Assembly (NCBI GenBank): GCA_958428545.1
Contig: CAUAGM010000012.1
Coordinates: 1-38,953, forward strand
Source: an uncultured Arcanobacterium sp.
Lineage (GTDB): Bacteria; Actinomycetota; Actinomycetes; Actinomycetales; Actinomycetaceae
Direction of reading: 5' to 3'
Length of the DNA stretch: 38,953 nucleotides
Made by a program: the position numbers and the translations under genes. Shown piece by piece: positions 7,857 to 16,478 of the stretch; the stretch's first letter is position 1; every line of letters begins with the position of its first letter. The notes below the pieces were generated by a model. It searched no databases. It saw nothing but the letters and a program-made list of their open reading frames with translations, and was not told the origin of the DNA.

Positions 7857-7965
7857 TAAATGGGCAGTTAGGATATTTTGACGCCAAGATAATATAGTTT
7901 TTCTGACAGTACATGACGATTAGGTCAAACCGACACACTATATGTTTGCCTAGAAGGAGAAACTT

Positions 7966-9306
7966 ATGGATTCTACACTTGAAGCGATTTATGATGAATC
8001 TTTGAAACGTAACCCGACTCAGCCAGAATTTCAGCAGGCAGTGCGCGAAGTAATTGAAAGCGTTGAGCCACTTCTTCTCAATAATAAAGAGTATGCAGAT
8101 GCCGCAATTCTCGCGCGCGTCATTGAGCCTGAGCGTCAGATTATGTTTCGTGTAGCATGGCAAGACGATCACAATAATGTGCGAGTTAATCGTGGCTATC
8201 GTGTGCAGTTTTCCTCTGTGCTCGGACCATATAAAGGCGGTCTACGCTTCCATCCTTCGGTGACGCTCTCCGTCATCAAATTCCTTGGCTTCGAGCAGAT
8301 TTTCAAGAACGCTCTGACCAATCAAGGCATTGGTGGAGGAAAAGGTGGATCTGATTTCGACCCGCATGGAAAGAGCGACAATGAAGTGATGCGTTTTTGC
8401 CAGGCATTCATGAACGAGCTTTCCCGACATATCGGTGCCGATATCGATGTGCCAGCCGGTGATATCGGTGTAGGCGGGCGTGAAATAGGCTATCTTTTTG
8501 GGCAGTATAAGCGCTTAGCCAACCGCAACGAAGCTGGCGTACTCACAGGCAAAGGAATCAACTGGGGCGGCTCTCTCGGGCGCACAGAAGCCACTGGCTA
8601 TGGGTTAATTAAATACGTTGACGAGATGCTCGCAGCAAAGAATGATTCACTGCAGGGCAAGAAGCTCTTGGTGTCTGGTTCAGGCAACGTTGCTATTTAC
8701 ACAGCTGAACGTGCGCAGGCTGAAGGTGCCACAGTTATTTCGATTTCTGATTCGAGCGGTGCAGTATATGATCCTGATGGTATTGATGTTGAACTGCTCA
8801 AGCAGATAAAAGAAGTAGAACGTGGTCGCGTCTCCGATTATGCTGAACGCCGTAAAAATGCACAGTTCAAAGCAGGTGAAAAAGTATGGTCGATCGGCGC
8901 TGCCGATATTGCCCTTCCATGCGCTACGCAAAATGAAGTTCACAGTGACGATGTGCGTGCACTGCTTAAAGGCGGGGTCACGCTTCTTGCTGAAGGCGCC
9001 AATATGCCGAGCACACCAGGGGCTATCGAACTGATGCTTGCTAACGGCATTGCGTACGGACCAGCTAAGGCTGCAAATGCGGGCGGTGTGGCAACCTCCG
9101 CTCTTGAAATGCAGCAAAATGCTGGGCTTGGGCAGTGGAGCCGTGAGAAGGTACTCAGCAAGCTCGATGATATTATGGTTGATATTCACCGCAACTGCGT
9201 TGAGACCGCAGAAGAATTCGGCGCTCCGGGTAACCTTATGGTTGGCGCAAATATTGCTGGCTTCAAAAAAGTGGCAGACGCAATGCTTGAGCAGGGTGTT
9301 ATCTGA
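7966..9306 (+). CDS. gdhA: NADP-type glutamate dehydrogenase
   Basis: It aminates 2-oxoglutarate with ammonium and NADPH to give glutamate, a main route of ammonium assimilation in the cytosol. The length (446 aa) is that of the hexameric family I enzymes. Signatures are YKGGLRFHPSV, the catalytic Lys region GGGKGGSDFDPHGKSD (about residues 122-137), PAGDIGVGGREIGYLFGQYK, and the Rossmann loop VSGSGNVAIYTAERA. AGAAGGAG lies seven bases before the ATG. The upstream region carries an inverted repeat that may be nitrogen-responsive (inference). NADP preference follows from family resemblance. Confidence 0.96.
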   Translation: MDSTLEAIYDESLKRNPTQPEFQQAVREVIESVEPLLLNNKEYADAAILARVIEPERQIMFRVAWQDDHNNVRVNRGYRVQFSSVLGPYKGGLRFHPSVTLSVIKFLGFEQIFKNALTNQGIGGGKGGSDFDPHGKSDNEVMRFCQAFMNELSRHIGADIDVPAGDIGVGGREIGYLFGQYKRLANRNEAGVLTGKGINWGGSLGRTEATGYGLIKYVDEMLAAKNDSLQGKKLLVSGSGNVAIYTAERAQAEGATVISISDSSGAVYDPDGIDVELLKQIKEVERGRVSDYAERRKNAQFKAGEKVWSIGAADIALPCATQNEVHSDDVRALLKGGVTLLAEGANMPSTPGAIELMLANGIAYGPAKAANAGGVATSALEMQQNAGLGQWSREKVLSKLDDIMVDIHRNCVETAEEFGAPGNLMVGANIAGFKKVADAMLEQGVI

Positions 9307-9366
9307 TTAAATATCAAGTATAGGGAAGCAAAAATGAATTGAGCACAGCACTGTGCGCAATGCGAA

Positions 9367-9410
9367 GTGGGCGTGACGCTATAGACTGCAGGTCTGGGCG
9401 TCACGCCCAC
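9367..9410. terminator. Bidirectional hairpin between gdhA and the convergent SCP-like gene
   Basis: GTGGGCGTGACGC (9367-9379) pairs perfectly with GCGTCACGCCCAC (9398-9410); an inner AGAC/GTCT stem closes the loop. The T-tail is poor on both sides, but position between convergent stops supports a terminator. Confidence 0.7.
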
Positions 9411-9425
9411 CTCTATATCTGCGTC

Positions 9426-9776
9426 TTAAAAGATCGGTAAGTATGGGGAGAGATCGGCTCTGGTACCAGAGTATGTGATGGCTGCTGGCTGTAAAGGAAG
9501 ATTTGCTATGCCGGTAGTGAGTGCAAGCCATGTCTGCCCGTCCATTTCCACCACGTTTGGTGGCGTGCCGCGGCGATGATTGATTCCTGCGATTGCTTGG
9601 GTAGCTCCGATCCATGGAATGCGAATTTCCACTGATTTCCCAGGATAGCGTTCGCTAAATTCTTCAAGAGCAAAGCGCACAGCAGTGCGTAATTGAGTAG
9701 GAGAAAGCACATCGCCTTCGCAATAACGCTGAATAAGTGGTAATCCTTCAGCCTCGCTGATACGCCGTTTCATCAT
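9426..9776 (-). CDS. Sterol-carrier-like (SCP-superfamily) small protein
   Basis: It resembles the short actinobacterial 'sterol carrier family protein' group: LRTAVRFALEEFSERYPGKSVEIRIP, then RRGTPPNVVEMDGQTWLAL and a C-terminal SGTRADLSPYLP are the conserved blocks. These proteins have an SCP2/MDMPI-like fold; the biochemical role is not established. The start is placed at the tandem ATG ATG (9776/9773), giving 116 aa, because homologues begin near KRRI; the ribosome site (GGAAG) is close and weak. It is the last gene of the minus-strand DUF3073 group. (In the motif above read the first block as two overlapping pieces of the same region, residues about 28-53.). Confidence 0.75.
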   Translation of the reverse strand: MMKRRISEAEGLPLIQRYCEGDVLSPTQLRTAVRFALEEFSERYPGKSVEIRIPWIGATQAIAGINHRRGTPPNVVEMDGQTWLALTTGIANLPLQPAAITYSGTRADLSPYLPIF

Positions 9777-9892
9777 CTTCCAGCTTAAGTAGTGCGTGCT
9801 TAAAGCGCATTTCCAGCGCACCGTGCCTGATACTTCGTAAGGAGCCTGAAATTTTCCACTGGCAGGCTTGCTTAACAGACATCACTGCTGAT

Positions 9893-10204
9893 TTATTTAT
9901 GCAGATTCGGTGCAGCCCACGAGCCATCGTCATCATAATCGCGGGAGCCGAAAGCAGAGGAATCTGCGCTGTGCACAGCAAACTCTTCGTAGTCGCTGTA
10001 CTCCTCATCAGGAATATCATACTTAGCGGCGAGCTCCTCATATGCTGAATACTCATCGTCGCCATAATCATCTGACGATTCAGTACTCATGCTGTTGTGT
10101 GAGGATAATTCACGCTCAAGCGCCGCATAATCCGTTTCTGGACTGAAATACTTTAGATCACGTGCAACTTTACGTTGTTTGGCTCTTTGACGGCCGCGCC
10201 CCAT
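9893..10204 (-). CDS. DUF3073 family protein
   Basis: A small, highly charged actinobacterial protein. The start MGRGRQRAKQRKVARDLKYF and the following SPETDYAALEREL are the DUF3073 hallmark. The remainder is acidic and rich in Asp, Ser and Tyr (DDYGDDEYSAYEE, DEEYSDYEEF). An upstream in-frame ATG at 10243 would add 13 residues, but the ATG at 10204 has GGGAGGGGGG nine bases upstream and matches family starts, giving 103 aa. The basic head suggests nucleic acid or ribosome contact (inference); function unknown. Confidence 0.85.
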   Translation of the reverse strand: MGRGRQRAKQRKVARDLKYFSPETDYAALERELSSHNSMSTESSDDYGDDEYSAYEELAAKYDIPDEEYSDYEEFAVHSADSSAFGSRDYDDDGSWAAPNLHK

Positions 10205-10336
10205 AGGGTCCGACCCCCCTCCCAAACTCATAGGGTCTCGCACCAGCTATGCCGTAGCGAGCCCTGAACCTACTGCTTTTTCTCGTACCTACAAGGATAG
10301 CGCGATTTTGCTCAGAACACCACGCAGCTTTAAGAA

Positions 10337-10353
10337 TCACTCAGTGAGAGTGA
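10337..10353 (-). terminator. Weak hairpin downstream of the DUF3618 gene
   Basis: TCACTC, five-base loop, GAGTGA followed on the minus strand by ATTCTT. It may terminate the murJ/holin/DUF3618 transcript before DUF3073; the stem is short. The remainder of 10205-10461 shows nothing coding. Confidence 0.3.
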
Positions 10354-10461
10354 GGAAAACAACCATGCAGAATACTATTTGAATGCTTTTGCGGCCTTTG
10401 CACATCTTATCTTCGCTAAATCGTGCTAAAGGCAACGCTGGCAAAATTTAGTTTTACTCAA

Positions 10462-10827
10462 TCAGCGTCTAAATGTTTTGACAGCTGCCAATACAGCAGT
10501 CGCAGCCACGCCAGCTAAAATACCGATTGACTTTTTATCGCCAGCCTTAGCATCGCTGATGATTTCCTGAACTTTCATTTTTCCTGCTTCGATTTTATTC
10601 TTCGCGCAGGCTTTGAAATCTTCCTTCAAACGATCAGGGGAAAGACGCCCAGCGAGTTCGTCTACAGTGGCAGTGAGTTCGTCACGCACGCGCTGAATAT
10701 CGCGTTCAATATCTGAAGCTGAGCGGGTATCTTCGAAATCTGCTGGTGCTTCGTAGTCGATAGCTTTCTTTGCCTGCGCTGCAGCCCGAGCGGCAGGGTC
10801 TACGGCTGGGTTGATACGATCACTCAC
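10462..10827 (-). CDS. DUF3618 family membrane-associated protein
   Basis: 121 aa. The central block (SASDIERDIQRVRDEL, TATVDELAGRLSP) is the DUF3618 signature, in which a helical segment precedes a short hydrophobic stretch (IGILAGVAATAVLAAV) near the C-terminus, ending in basic KTFRR. It starts with GTG at 10827, overlapping the end of the holin-like gene by eight bases, and has AAGGA seven bases upstream inside that gene, so the two are translationally linked. This pairing with a YqjE-type protein is common in actinobacteria and parallels the YqjD/YqjE/ElaB envelope-stress proteins of enterobacteria. Function unknown. Confidence 0.85.
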   Translation of the reverse strand: MSDRINPAVDPAARAAAQAKKAIDYEAPADFEDTRSASDIERDIQRVRDELTATVDELAGRLSPDRLKEDFKACAKNKIEAGKMKVQEIISDAKAGDKKSIGILAGVAATAVLAAVKTFRR

Positions 10828-11257
10828 TTTGAATTCCTTTCTTAATAGCGGCTACGTCTTGCGCGATTCCTCGTCCAGGAGTGACGGAGTGTTTCTGAGA
10901 GGCTTTGAGTTTAGCTACGCCAGCAAGAATGAGCATTAGCATGATGAAAAGTAGTATTCCAGCAACGATAAGGAAACCAAGCCATATATTGCCGCCGAGC
11001 GCTGCGCCGATTCCAAAGCCTGCAGCGATGAGGAGAATACCAAACATATACAGAGAGATTACTGCTGCCACAACAAGAAGCACTCCGCCAATACCAAGTT
11101 TTGCGATTTTAGCTTTTGCGTTAAGTTTTGCCATAGAAATCTCATCACGTATGAGTGCCGAGAATTGCGCCGTTACCTTTGCAACAAGCTCGCCAATCGT
11201 TGCGCCAGATGGTGTGTTCTTTTGCTGAGAGTTTTTCTCTTCGTGAATGGGTGCCAT
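10820..11257 (-). CDS. Phage-holin-superfamily (YqjE-like) membrane protein
   Basis: 145 aa with a cytoplasmic helical N-terminus (TIGELVAKVTAQFSALIRDE, ISMAKLNAKAK) and two adjacent hydrophobic helices (about residues 55-80 and 87-112), the layout of the Phage_holin_3_6 / Actinobacteriophage holin superfamily III proteins. Despite the name these chromosomal proteins are not lysis genes. It is followed with an eight-base overlap by DUF3618 and preceded by murJ 69 bases upstream on the same strand. Confidence 0.8.
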   Translation of the reverse strand: MAPIHEEKNSQQKNTPSGATIGELVAKVTAQFSALIRDEISMAKLNAKAKIAKLGIGGVLLVVAAVISLYMFGILLIAAGFGIGAALGGNIWLGFLIVAGILLFIMLMLILAGVAKLKASQKHSVTPGRGIAQDVAAIKKGIQSE

Positions 11258-11326
11258 TCAATCTCCTCATTTGTTTGTGTGATGCACTTTTCAGGCTCTG
11301 AGGCACATATTACCGCGCATTGAGCT

Positions 11327-13039
11327 TCAGCGCCTTAGCTTATGCATAAAACGTGAAAGAAATTGTGTGATTGCGTCTGCTTCGGGAATTTTGAGCAGAT
11401 GTATGAGAAGCAGAAAAAGAAGAGTTAATAAAGGAGCGCCCAGACTTCCAGCTATGATAGCCGCTCCAACGCTCTGCGTCACTCGTTCAAAACCAATAAG
11501 CCATAGAGCGCCTAATCCCACTGCTGTCGTCATAATCGTCACGCCTAAAAGGGGAAGGTGGGTTTGTGCAATCTCTTTTCCATTCAAGCCTCCCATGCGT
11601 TGGCGCGCGCGGATAGCTACTCCTGTGCAGGTGATGCAATAGCCAACTGTAAGCACCACAGAAGCACCGCATACTATGTATTGCGGTGGCAAAAATGCCA
11701 TGCAGGCAAGATCGCCTATGCATGAAAAAATTTGCCCAGGGAGGGTCATTAAGAAAATTCCTCTCGTATCTTCAAAGGCGAAGCACACTCTGTTGAAAAG
11801 TAAGATAGCTCCGAGTGGAATAATTCCAATACTCATCGGGATGATTAGCCAGGCTAGCGCCGTGATTTCATGTGGTGATCCTGCTGGCACAAAGACGCGC
11901 GCGATAGGAAATGCGAAACAAATCATTAAAGTGACGCACAAGAAATTGAGAGGAGCCATTGAGTTGAGAGTGTGAGAAGAATGGTTGCGCATTGCTTCAA
12001 GATCGTTGGCAGCAGCTGCTTTCGATAATCTCGTAAAAATTGCTGTTGTGATAGAAGTTGCAATCAGGGAAACGGGTAAGACGAAAATCGAATAGGCTGT
12101 TGTGCTTGCGGCATTGCCTGCAACGGTTGAAATATCCATATCGAGATCGAGAGCGCGCTGAGTGGCGCTTGCTGCAACGTTTGTTGTGATAGCTTGCGGG
12201 ATAAGAGAAGTGAGTGTGCTGGCAAGAGCCCATAAAGAAGCAATGCCTGCTGAACGCAGCCCCACACCGCGCCATCGAAAGTCGGGGCGGTAGCGTATAC
12301 CAAGGCGTCGTAGAGGAATGATGAGGAGGAGAGCCTGCACAGCAACGCCACTTGTGGAAATAGCTGCAAGGAGCTGTGATCGCCAGCCTATCCAAAGCGC
12401 AATGTTTTGTACATCGGCAGATGAAGGTGTACTAAAAATGAGTAGCAAGAGTACTAGCCCAAGAATAGATACTAGATTGTTTGCTGCTGGTACCCACATA
12501 TAAGGACCAAAGTTTTCTCTCGCATTGAGTATTTGCCCAATCACGGTATAGAGCCCGTAGAAAAAGAGTTGAGGTATGCACCAGTAGGCGAGGATGACGG
12601 TAAGTTGATACCAGCTGTTATCTAGTGTTGCGGCGAAGGCTTTAACGAGAATTGGCGCACAAAGGGTGAGAGTGATTGTAAAAGTTCCTAAAAAAATGAT
12701 CGCAATGGTGAGAAGTTTATTGATGTAAGCTCCTCCAGCATCAGGGCCATTTTTTGATGCGCGCACAATTGCAGGCACAAGCACAGCATTGATAAGCCCG
12801 CCTGCGATAATGTTGAACAGATAGTTCGGCAGCATATTTGCAATATCGAATGCGTTGGCAATAGGGGAGTTAAGACCAACAACCATCGTCAATAAAATCG
12901 GAGAACGCACTACGCCAAGTATGCGGCTCACGAATGTACCTGAGGCCATAATGAGCGAAGAACGTGCAACACTCGCCGAGCTGGATGAAGTATCAGAGTT
13001 GGAATCTAGCGGCGGTGTGGGCAAAGAATCGGAACTCAT
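11327..13039 (-). CDS. murJ: Lipid II flippase MurJ (MviN)
   Basis: MurJ carries lipid II across the membrane for peptidoglycan synthesis. The protein has about 14 hydrophobic segments and MOP-superfamily landmarks: early VSRILGVVRSPIL, NYLFNIIAGGLINAVLVP, and the repeated pattern TRLSKAAAANDLEAM later in the chain. It is 570 aa, so it is only the flippase core; the C-terminal pseudokinase extension seen in mycobacterial MviN is absent. The N-terminus is Ser/Asp-rich and cytoplasmic. The gene lies 38 bases after the tRNA-Glu/Asp/Phe cluster on the same strand and could be read through from it. Confidence 0.93.
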   Translation of the reverse strand: MSSDSLPTPPLDSNSDTSSSSASVARSSLIMASGTFVSRILGVVRSPILLTMVVGLNSPIANAFDIANMLPNYLFNIIAGGLINAVLVPAIVRASKNGPDAGGAYINKLLTIAIIFLGTFTITLTLCAPILVKAFAATLDNSWYQLTVILAYWCIPQLFFYGLYTVIGQILNARENFGPYMWVPAANNLVSILGLVLLLLIFSTPSSADVQNIALWIGWRSQLLAAISTSGVAVQALLLIIPLRRLGIRYRPDFRWRGVGLRSAGIASLWALASTLTSLIPQAITTNVAASATQRALDLDMDISTVAGNAASTTAYSIFVLPVSLIATSITTAIFTRLSKAAAANDLEAMRNHSSHTLNSMAPLNFLCVTLMICFAFPIARVFVPAGSPHEITALAWLIIPMSIGIIPLGAILLFNRVCFAFEDTRGIFLMTLPGQIFSCIGDLACMAFLPPQYIVCGASVVLTVGYCITCTGVAIRARQRMGGLNGKEIAQTHLPLLGVTIMTTAVGLGALWLIGFERVTQSVGAAIIAGSLGAPLLTLLFLLLIHLLKIPEADAITQFLSRFMHKLRR

Positions 13040-13077
13040 GGTTGTATCGTACTAGCTCTTTGAAAGAGGCTCTAATC

Positions 13078-13153
13078 TGGTGGCTCCGAGCGGCATCGAT
13101 CCGCTGACCTAACGATTTTCAGTCGTTCGCTCTACCAACTGAGCTACAGAGCC
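13078..13153 (-). tRNA. tRNA-Phe (GAA)
   Basis: Cloverleaf on the minus strand: acceptor GGCTCTG/CGGAGCC, D-arm GCTC/GAGC, anticodon arm AACGA-CTGAAAA-TCGTT with anticodon GAA, T-arm AGCGG/CCGCT, discriminator A73, and CCA encoded (complement of 13078-13080). The T-loop reads ATCGATG, so position 54 is A instead of the near-universal T. It is the last of three tandem tRNAs. Confidence 0.95.
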
Positions 13154-13203
13154 AGATAAGAAAGTACCCGGCGCCGAAAATCGGCTTCCGGGCGATCTCA
13201 TCG

Positions 13204-13277
13204 CGACCCTGACGGGACTTGAACCCGCGACCTCCGCCGTGACAGGGCGGCGCGCTAACCAACTGCGCTACAGGGCC
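13204..13277 (-). tRNA. tRNA-Asp (GTC)
   Basis: Acceptor GGCCCTG/CAGGGTC, anticodon loop CTGTCAC with anticodon GTC, T-arm CGGG-TTCAAGT-CCCG, discriminator G73 as expected for Asp. CCA is not encoded (CGA follows). Middle gene of the tRNA cluster. Confidence 0.95.
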
Positions 13278-13311
13278 ATATGGTTTCATAAAATGTTAAT
13301 CATCTTATGAG

Positions 13312-13384
13312 TACCCCCAACGGGATTTGAACCCGTGTTACCGGCGTGAAAGGCCAGCGTCCTAGGCCGCTAGACGATAGGGGC
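13312..13384 (-). tRNA. tRNA-Glu (TTC)
   Basis: Acceptor GCCCCTA/TGGGGGT, anticodon loop CTTTCAC with anticodon TTC, T-arm ACGGG-TTCAAAT-CCCGT, A73, no encoded CCA. It is first in the cluster; upstream lies a 6-bp hairpin (13412-13429) and tandem GAATC/GAACC units (13385-13404) in its leader. Confidence 0.95.
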
Positions 13385-13567
13385 GAATCGAATCGAACCG
13401 AATCGATCTTGCGTTCCGTTGGTGGAACGGGTATTAGCTTACTTGAGATATACCAAAAAATGCAAAACGAGATTCCAACTAATTTCAATTTCTTCATTTA
13501 GCCTAGAAGTATGAGTATTTTTGAAGCGTTGACCCACACGAATAGTGTGCAAGGAGCAGGAGATTTT

Positions 13568-15325
13568 ATGTGTGATCTGCATCGCATTGCTGAGCTGGCG
13601 GGAGGTCTTGTCCGTGAAACAAACGCCGATTCGAAAGGGGCAGAAGTTGATGAAGCAGTTCACGATGCGGCTGCCGCCACGATTGATGTGATTCAGCTCT
13701 TGATAGGTTCTCTCGTTGGTGTCGTCACCGCTTTCGCAATTGGGGTTATTCTCCTAGCAATCGGGCGCATTGTAGCTCGCCGCCATGCTGTGGTTATGGC
13801 GTTTGCGCGAGCTGTATATAAGCCAGCGCAGGTGCTTCTTGTTGTTGTTGGCGCATGGCTGGGCTGCGCAATAGTGAGAGACAGCTCATTGATGGCATCA
13901 GATGCAGGAGTGGCGCCGCATTGGATTGCATATCTCAATCATGCCTTTATGATTTGCACGATTATTTCTGCAACATGGCTGATTGTAGGTGTGTTTAACG
14001 GCATAAAAGAGTCGATTCATGAGCGCATACTTGAATCGTCTGAACGACGGGCGAAGCGTGTGCAGACTCAAATGCAGATACTTCACCGCGTGATCGTGGT
14101 GATTGTATGGGTGCTTGGTTTTGCGGGTGTGTTACTTACTTTTCCCGAAGCGAGAACGGTTGGCGCTTCCCTTTTAGCTTCAGCAGGCGTTGTTTCTGTG
14201 GTTGCTGGCTTGGCTGCGCAGACGACGTTGGGCAATGTATTTGCTGGTTTGCAGCTTGCATTTTCTGATTCAATTCGTGTGGGAGATATTGTTTTTTACA
14301 ACAACAGCTATACAACTGTGGAAGAAATCACACTCACATATGTGGTGCTTGCGGTATGGGACGGGCGTCGAATTATTGTGCCAAGCTCACTGCTGACAAC
14401 CCAGAGTTTTGAAAACTGGACTCGCCGTGCTCCTGAGATGATTGGTGATGTGAATATCGACGTGGATTGGGCTGTGCCTGTTGCTGCTGCTCGCAAACAG
14501 CTCAAGCTCATTTTGACGAGCACTGATCTATGGGACGGAAAAACTGGCGTGCTGCAGGTGAGTGACGCCGTTGGCGGAGTTGTTCGTATCCGCGCAGTGC
14601 TCAGCGCCAAGAATTCTCCGACTCTTTCAGATTTGAAGAACTATGTGCGTGAAAAACTCGTAGTTTGGATTCAGCATGAGGCTCCGCAAGCTGTGCCTCA
14701 TGCCCACAATTGGGCATATGAGGAGTTGAATTTCTCCGAGGCGAGCATAAAAACAAATCAGCAGGTAGAGGCTCATGTACAGGCAGCATATCCTGTGAGT
14801 TATCCTCCTGAGGGAGCTGGCGCTGGTACTGACGAGCCTTCTCGTGCGAGCGGGCAGATGACGCGCGTACTTTCCCGCGATGAGATGAGCGCTCTGGCTC
14901 GCAATATCCAGCAGCAGGCAGATGATCGCAAGGAGTGTGCCCGCGAGGGGCTTATTGCTCTTGCTGGCGGAGAAGATCCTGCAAATATGCGTGAATGGCA
15001 GCCGCCTGCCGATGATAATGCTCCTGAGTCTACGTTGCTAATGAAACGCTCCGACGTGGAGGAAATGGCAAACGTCACCAAAGAGACGAGTGAATCTGCG
15101 CTCTTTTCTGGCTCTGCAGAAGGTGAAGAGCGGCAGAAGAATTTTGCAGGTCCTGGTGATGAAGCTTACGAGGAGCGTAAACGTCAGCTTGAGCGTACAA
15201 ACATCGCATCAGGCATATCGGGCGCATCGGGTAAAGAGCGCTCGGCGAGTGCAAAAAACAAGGAAATTGAGGAAAATACGGAAATTTCTCAGATCAAAGA
15301 AGCTAAAAAAGATACCTCAAGCTAA
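13568..15325 (+). CDS. MscS-family mechanosensitive ion channel
   Basis: It forms a tension-gated membrane channel that releases solutes on hypo-osmotic shock. Four hydrophobic segments precede the pore helix, whose glycine/alanine pattern (SLLASAGVVSVVAGLAAQTT, then LGNVFAGLQLAFSDSIRVGD) is diagnostic of TM3 in MscS; the beta domain VVLAVWDGRRIIVPSSLL follows. The last 170 or so residues form a charged, Glu/Ser/Lys-rich cytoplasmic tail not present in minimal MscS. An ATG at 13511 is in frame, but the ATG at 13568 has AAGGAGCAGGAG just upstream and gives 585 aa. Its stop overlaps the stop of the convergent ferrochelatase gene by four bases. Confidence 0.88.
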   Translation: MCDLHRIAELAGGLVRETNADSKGAEVDEAVHDAAAATIDVIQLLIGSLVGVVTAFAIGVILLAIGRIVARRHAVVMAFARAVYKPAQVLLVVVGAWLGCAIVRDSSLMASDAGVAPHWIAYLNHAFMICTIISATWLIVGVFNGIKESIHERILESSERRAKRVQTQMQILHRVIVVIVWVLGFAGVLLTFPEARTVGASLLASAGVVSVVAGLAAQTTLGNVFAGLQLAFSDSIRVGDIVFYNNSYTTVEEITLTYVVLAVWDGRRIIVPSSLLTTQSFENWTRRAPEMIGDVNIDVDWAVPVAAARKQLKLILTSTDLWDGKTGVLQVSDAVGGVVRIRAVLSAKNSPTLSDLKNYVREKLVVWIQHEAPQAVPHAHNWAYEELNFSEASIKTNQQVEAHVQAAYPVSYPPEGAGAGTDEPSRASGQMTRVLSRDEMSALARNIQQQADDRKECAREGLIALAGGEDPANMREWQPPADDNAPESTLLMKRSDVEEMANVTKETSESALFSGSAEGEERQKNFAGPGDEAYEERKRQLERTNIASGISGASGKERSASAKNKEIEENTEISQIKEAKKDTSS

Positions 15326-16347
15326 TCAATCCATCCTGCTAAACGGCTTCGAACTTGCCCTTCGAGCGCGTCAAGGAATGCTGGCTGGGTATTTGCCCAC
15401 GGAATATAGGTGAATCCTTCGTTAGGGCCTGAGGCTTTCACAAATTCTTCTCGATTGAGAATGTTGATCTCGTGCACAGATTCTAAACAGTCCGCCAAGA
15501 ACCCTGGGCAAACGACGTCTATTCTGCGTGTGCCTGATGCGGCGAGTTCCTTTACAGTATCGATAGTGGCAGGGCCAACCCATTGCGCTGGGCCAAAGAC
15601 AGACTGGAATGTAATTTCTACCCCGTCGGTTTCAGATAAATTGAGACGTTCGATAAGTGCTCGAGCAGTTGTGCGGCATTCTTCAATGTATGGATCGCCG
15701 TTATCAACCATTGCCTGAGGAATCGAATGAAAACTCAGCATGAGTTTGTCTCCAGCGGAAAAGTCTGGTCGACCTTTGGTGTTCCATGTGTGTTCGATTG
15801 CTTGTGCGATTGCCTCGATATAGAGGGAATCTTCAGGGAAAGAGCGAAGTGTCCTAATTTCCATCTGGTTGCGGGCGCGCATTAACCAGCGGGATACTTC
15901 GTCCATAATACTTGCTGCTGTTGTTGCTGAGTATTGGGCATACATCGGCACGATCAGCACTCGCTGGAAGCCCTGCGACTGCAGTTCAGTGAGCATTTCG
16001 GGCACAGTTGGTTTAGAGTAGCGCATCGCCAAGAAAACGTCTGCAGTGTGTTCTAAACGCTTGCCTAGAGCTTCTGTTTGCTTAATGCTCCAATGCATAA
16101 GAGGAGATCCCACAACGCCAGCGCCGCTTTTTTCTCCCCAGATTTCAGCATACAGAGCGCCAGAGGCTTTCGGGCGTACGCGCAAAATAATTCCCTCAAG
16201 AATAGGGCGCCATATTATCGGGTGAGTCTCGATAATGCGCCGATCGGTGAGAAATGAGCGTAAGAAACGCCGCACGTCGGCAGGCGCTGGAGAATCAGGT
16301 GTGCCGAGATTGACGAGTAAAACAGCTGGGCGCTTCGAAATTTTCAT
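15322..16347 (-). CDS. hemH: Ferrochelatase
   Basis: It inserts ferrous iron into a porphyrin to form heme. The 341-residue protein shows VLLVNLGTPDSP, FLTDRRIIE, RYSKPTVPEML, the catalytic signature LSFHSIPQ followed by GDPY, and CPGFLADCLESVHEI with the conserved glutamate. These features match the Gram-negative/eukaryote protoporphyrin ferrochelatases better than the usual actinobacterial coproporphyrin ferrochelatases, which begin with an FGGPEG-type motif and carry spaced cysteines for an iron-sulfur cluster. No other heme gene is nearby. Upstream ribosome site is weak. Role secure; substrate preference (proto- versus coproporphyrin) is inference. Confidence 0.92.
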   Translation of the reverse strand: MKISKRPAVLLVNLGTPDSPAPADVRRFLRSFLTDRRIIETHPIIWRPILEGIILRVRPKASGALYAEIWGEKSGAGVVGSPLMHWSIKQTEALGKRLEHTADVFLAMRYSKPTVPEMLTELQSQGFQRVLIVPMYAQYSATTAASIMDEVSRWLMRARNQMEIRTLRSFPEDSLYIEAIAQAIEHTWNTKGRPDFSAGDKLMLSFHSIPQAMVDNGDPYIEECRTTARALIERLNLSETDGVEITFQSVFGPAQWVGPATIDTVKELAASGTRRIDVVCPGFLADCLESVHEINILNREEFVKASGPNEGFTYIPWANTQPAFLDALEGQVRSRLAGWID

Positions 16348-16478
16348 GAGGCAAGTCTACTAAAGTACGCAGGCATTCAGCGAGAGCTGGTTCTCTTTTT
16401 CTTGTTTTCTTGCTTTGTGCGAGCGGCAAGAGATCTAGAGTGCATGTATTTGCATATATATCGATTTTCGCATACGTA

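Noticed and set aside
10820..11257. Holin-superfamily protein as a sign of a prophage
   Set aside because: This YqjE-like family is chromosomal and paired with DUF3618; no other phage genes are present.
13385..13429. GAATC/GAACC tandem units and a hairpin before tRNA-Glu as a CRISPR-like or attachment site
   Set aside because: Units are only 5-6 bases, without spacers; no integrase nearby and no duplicated tRNA end was seen.
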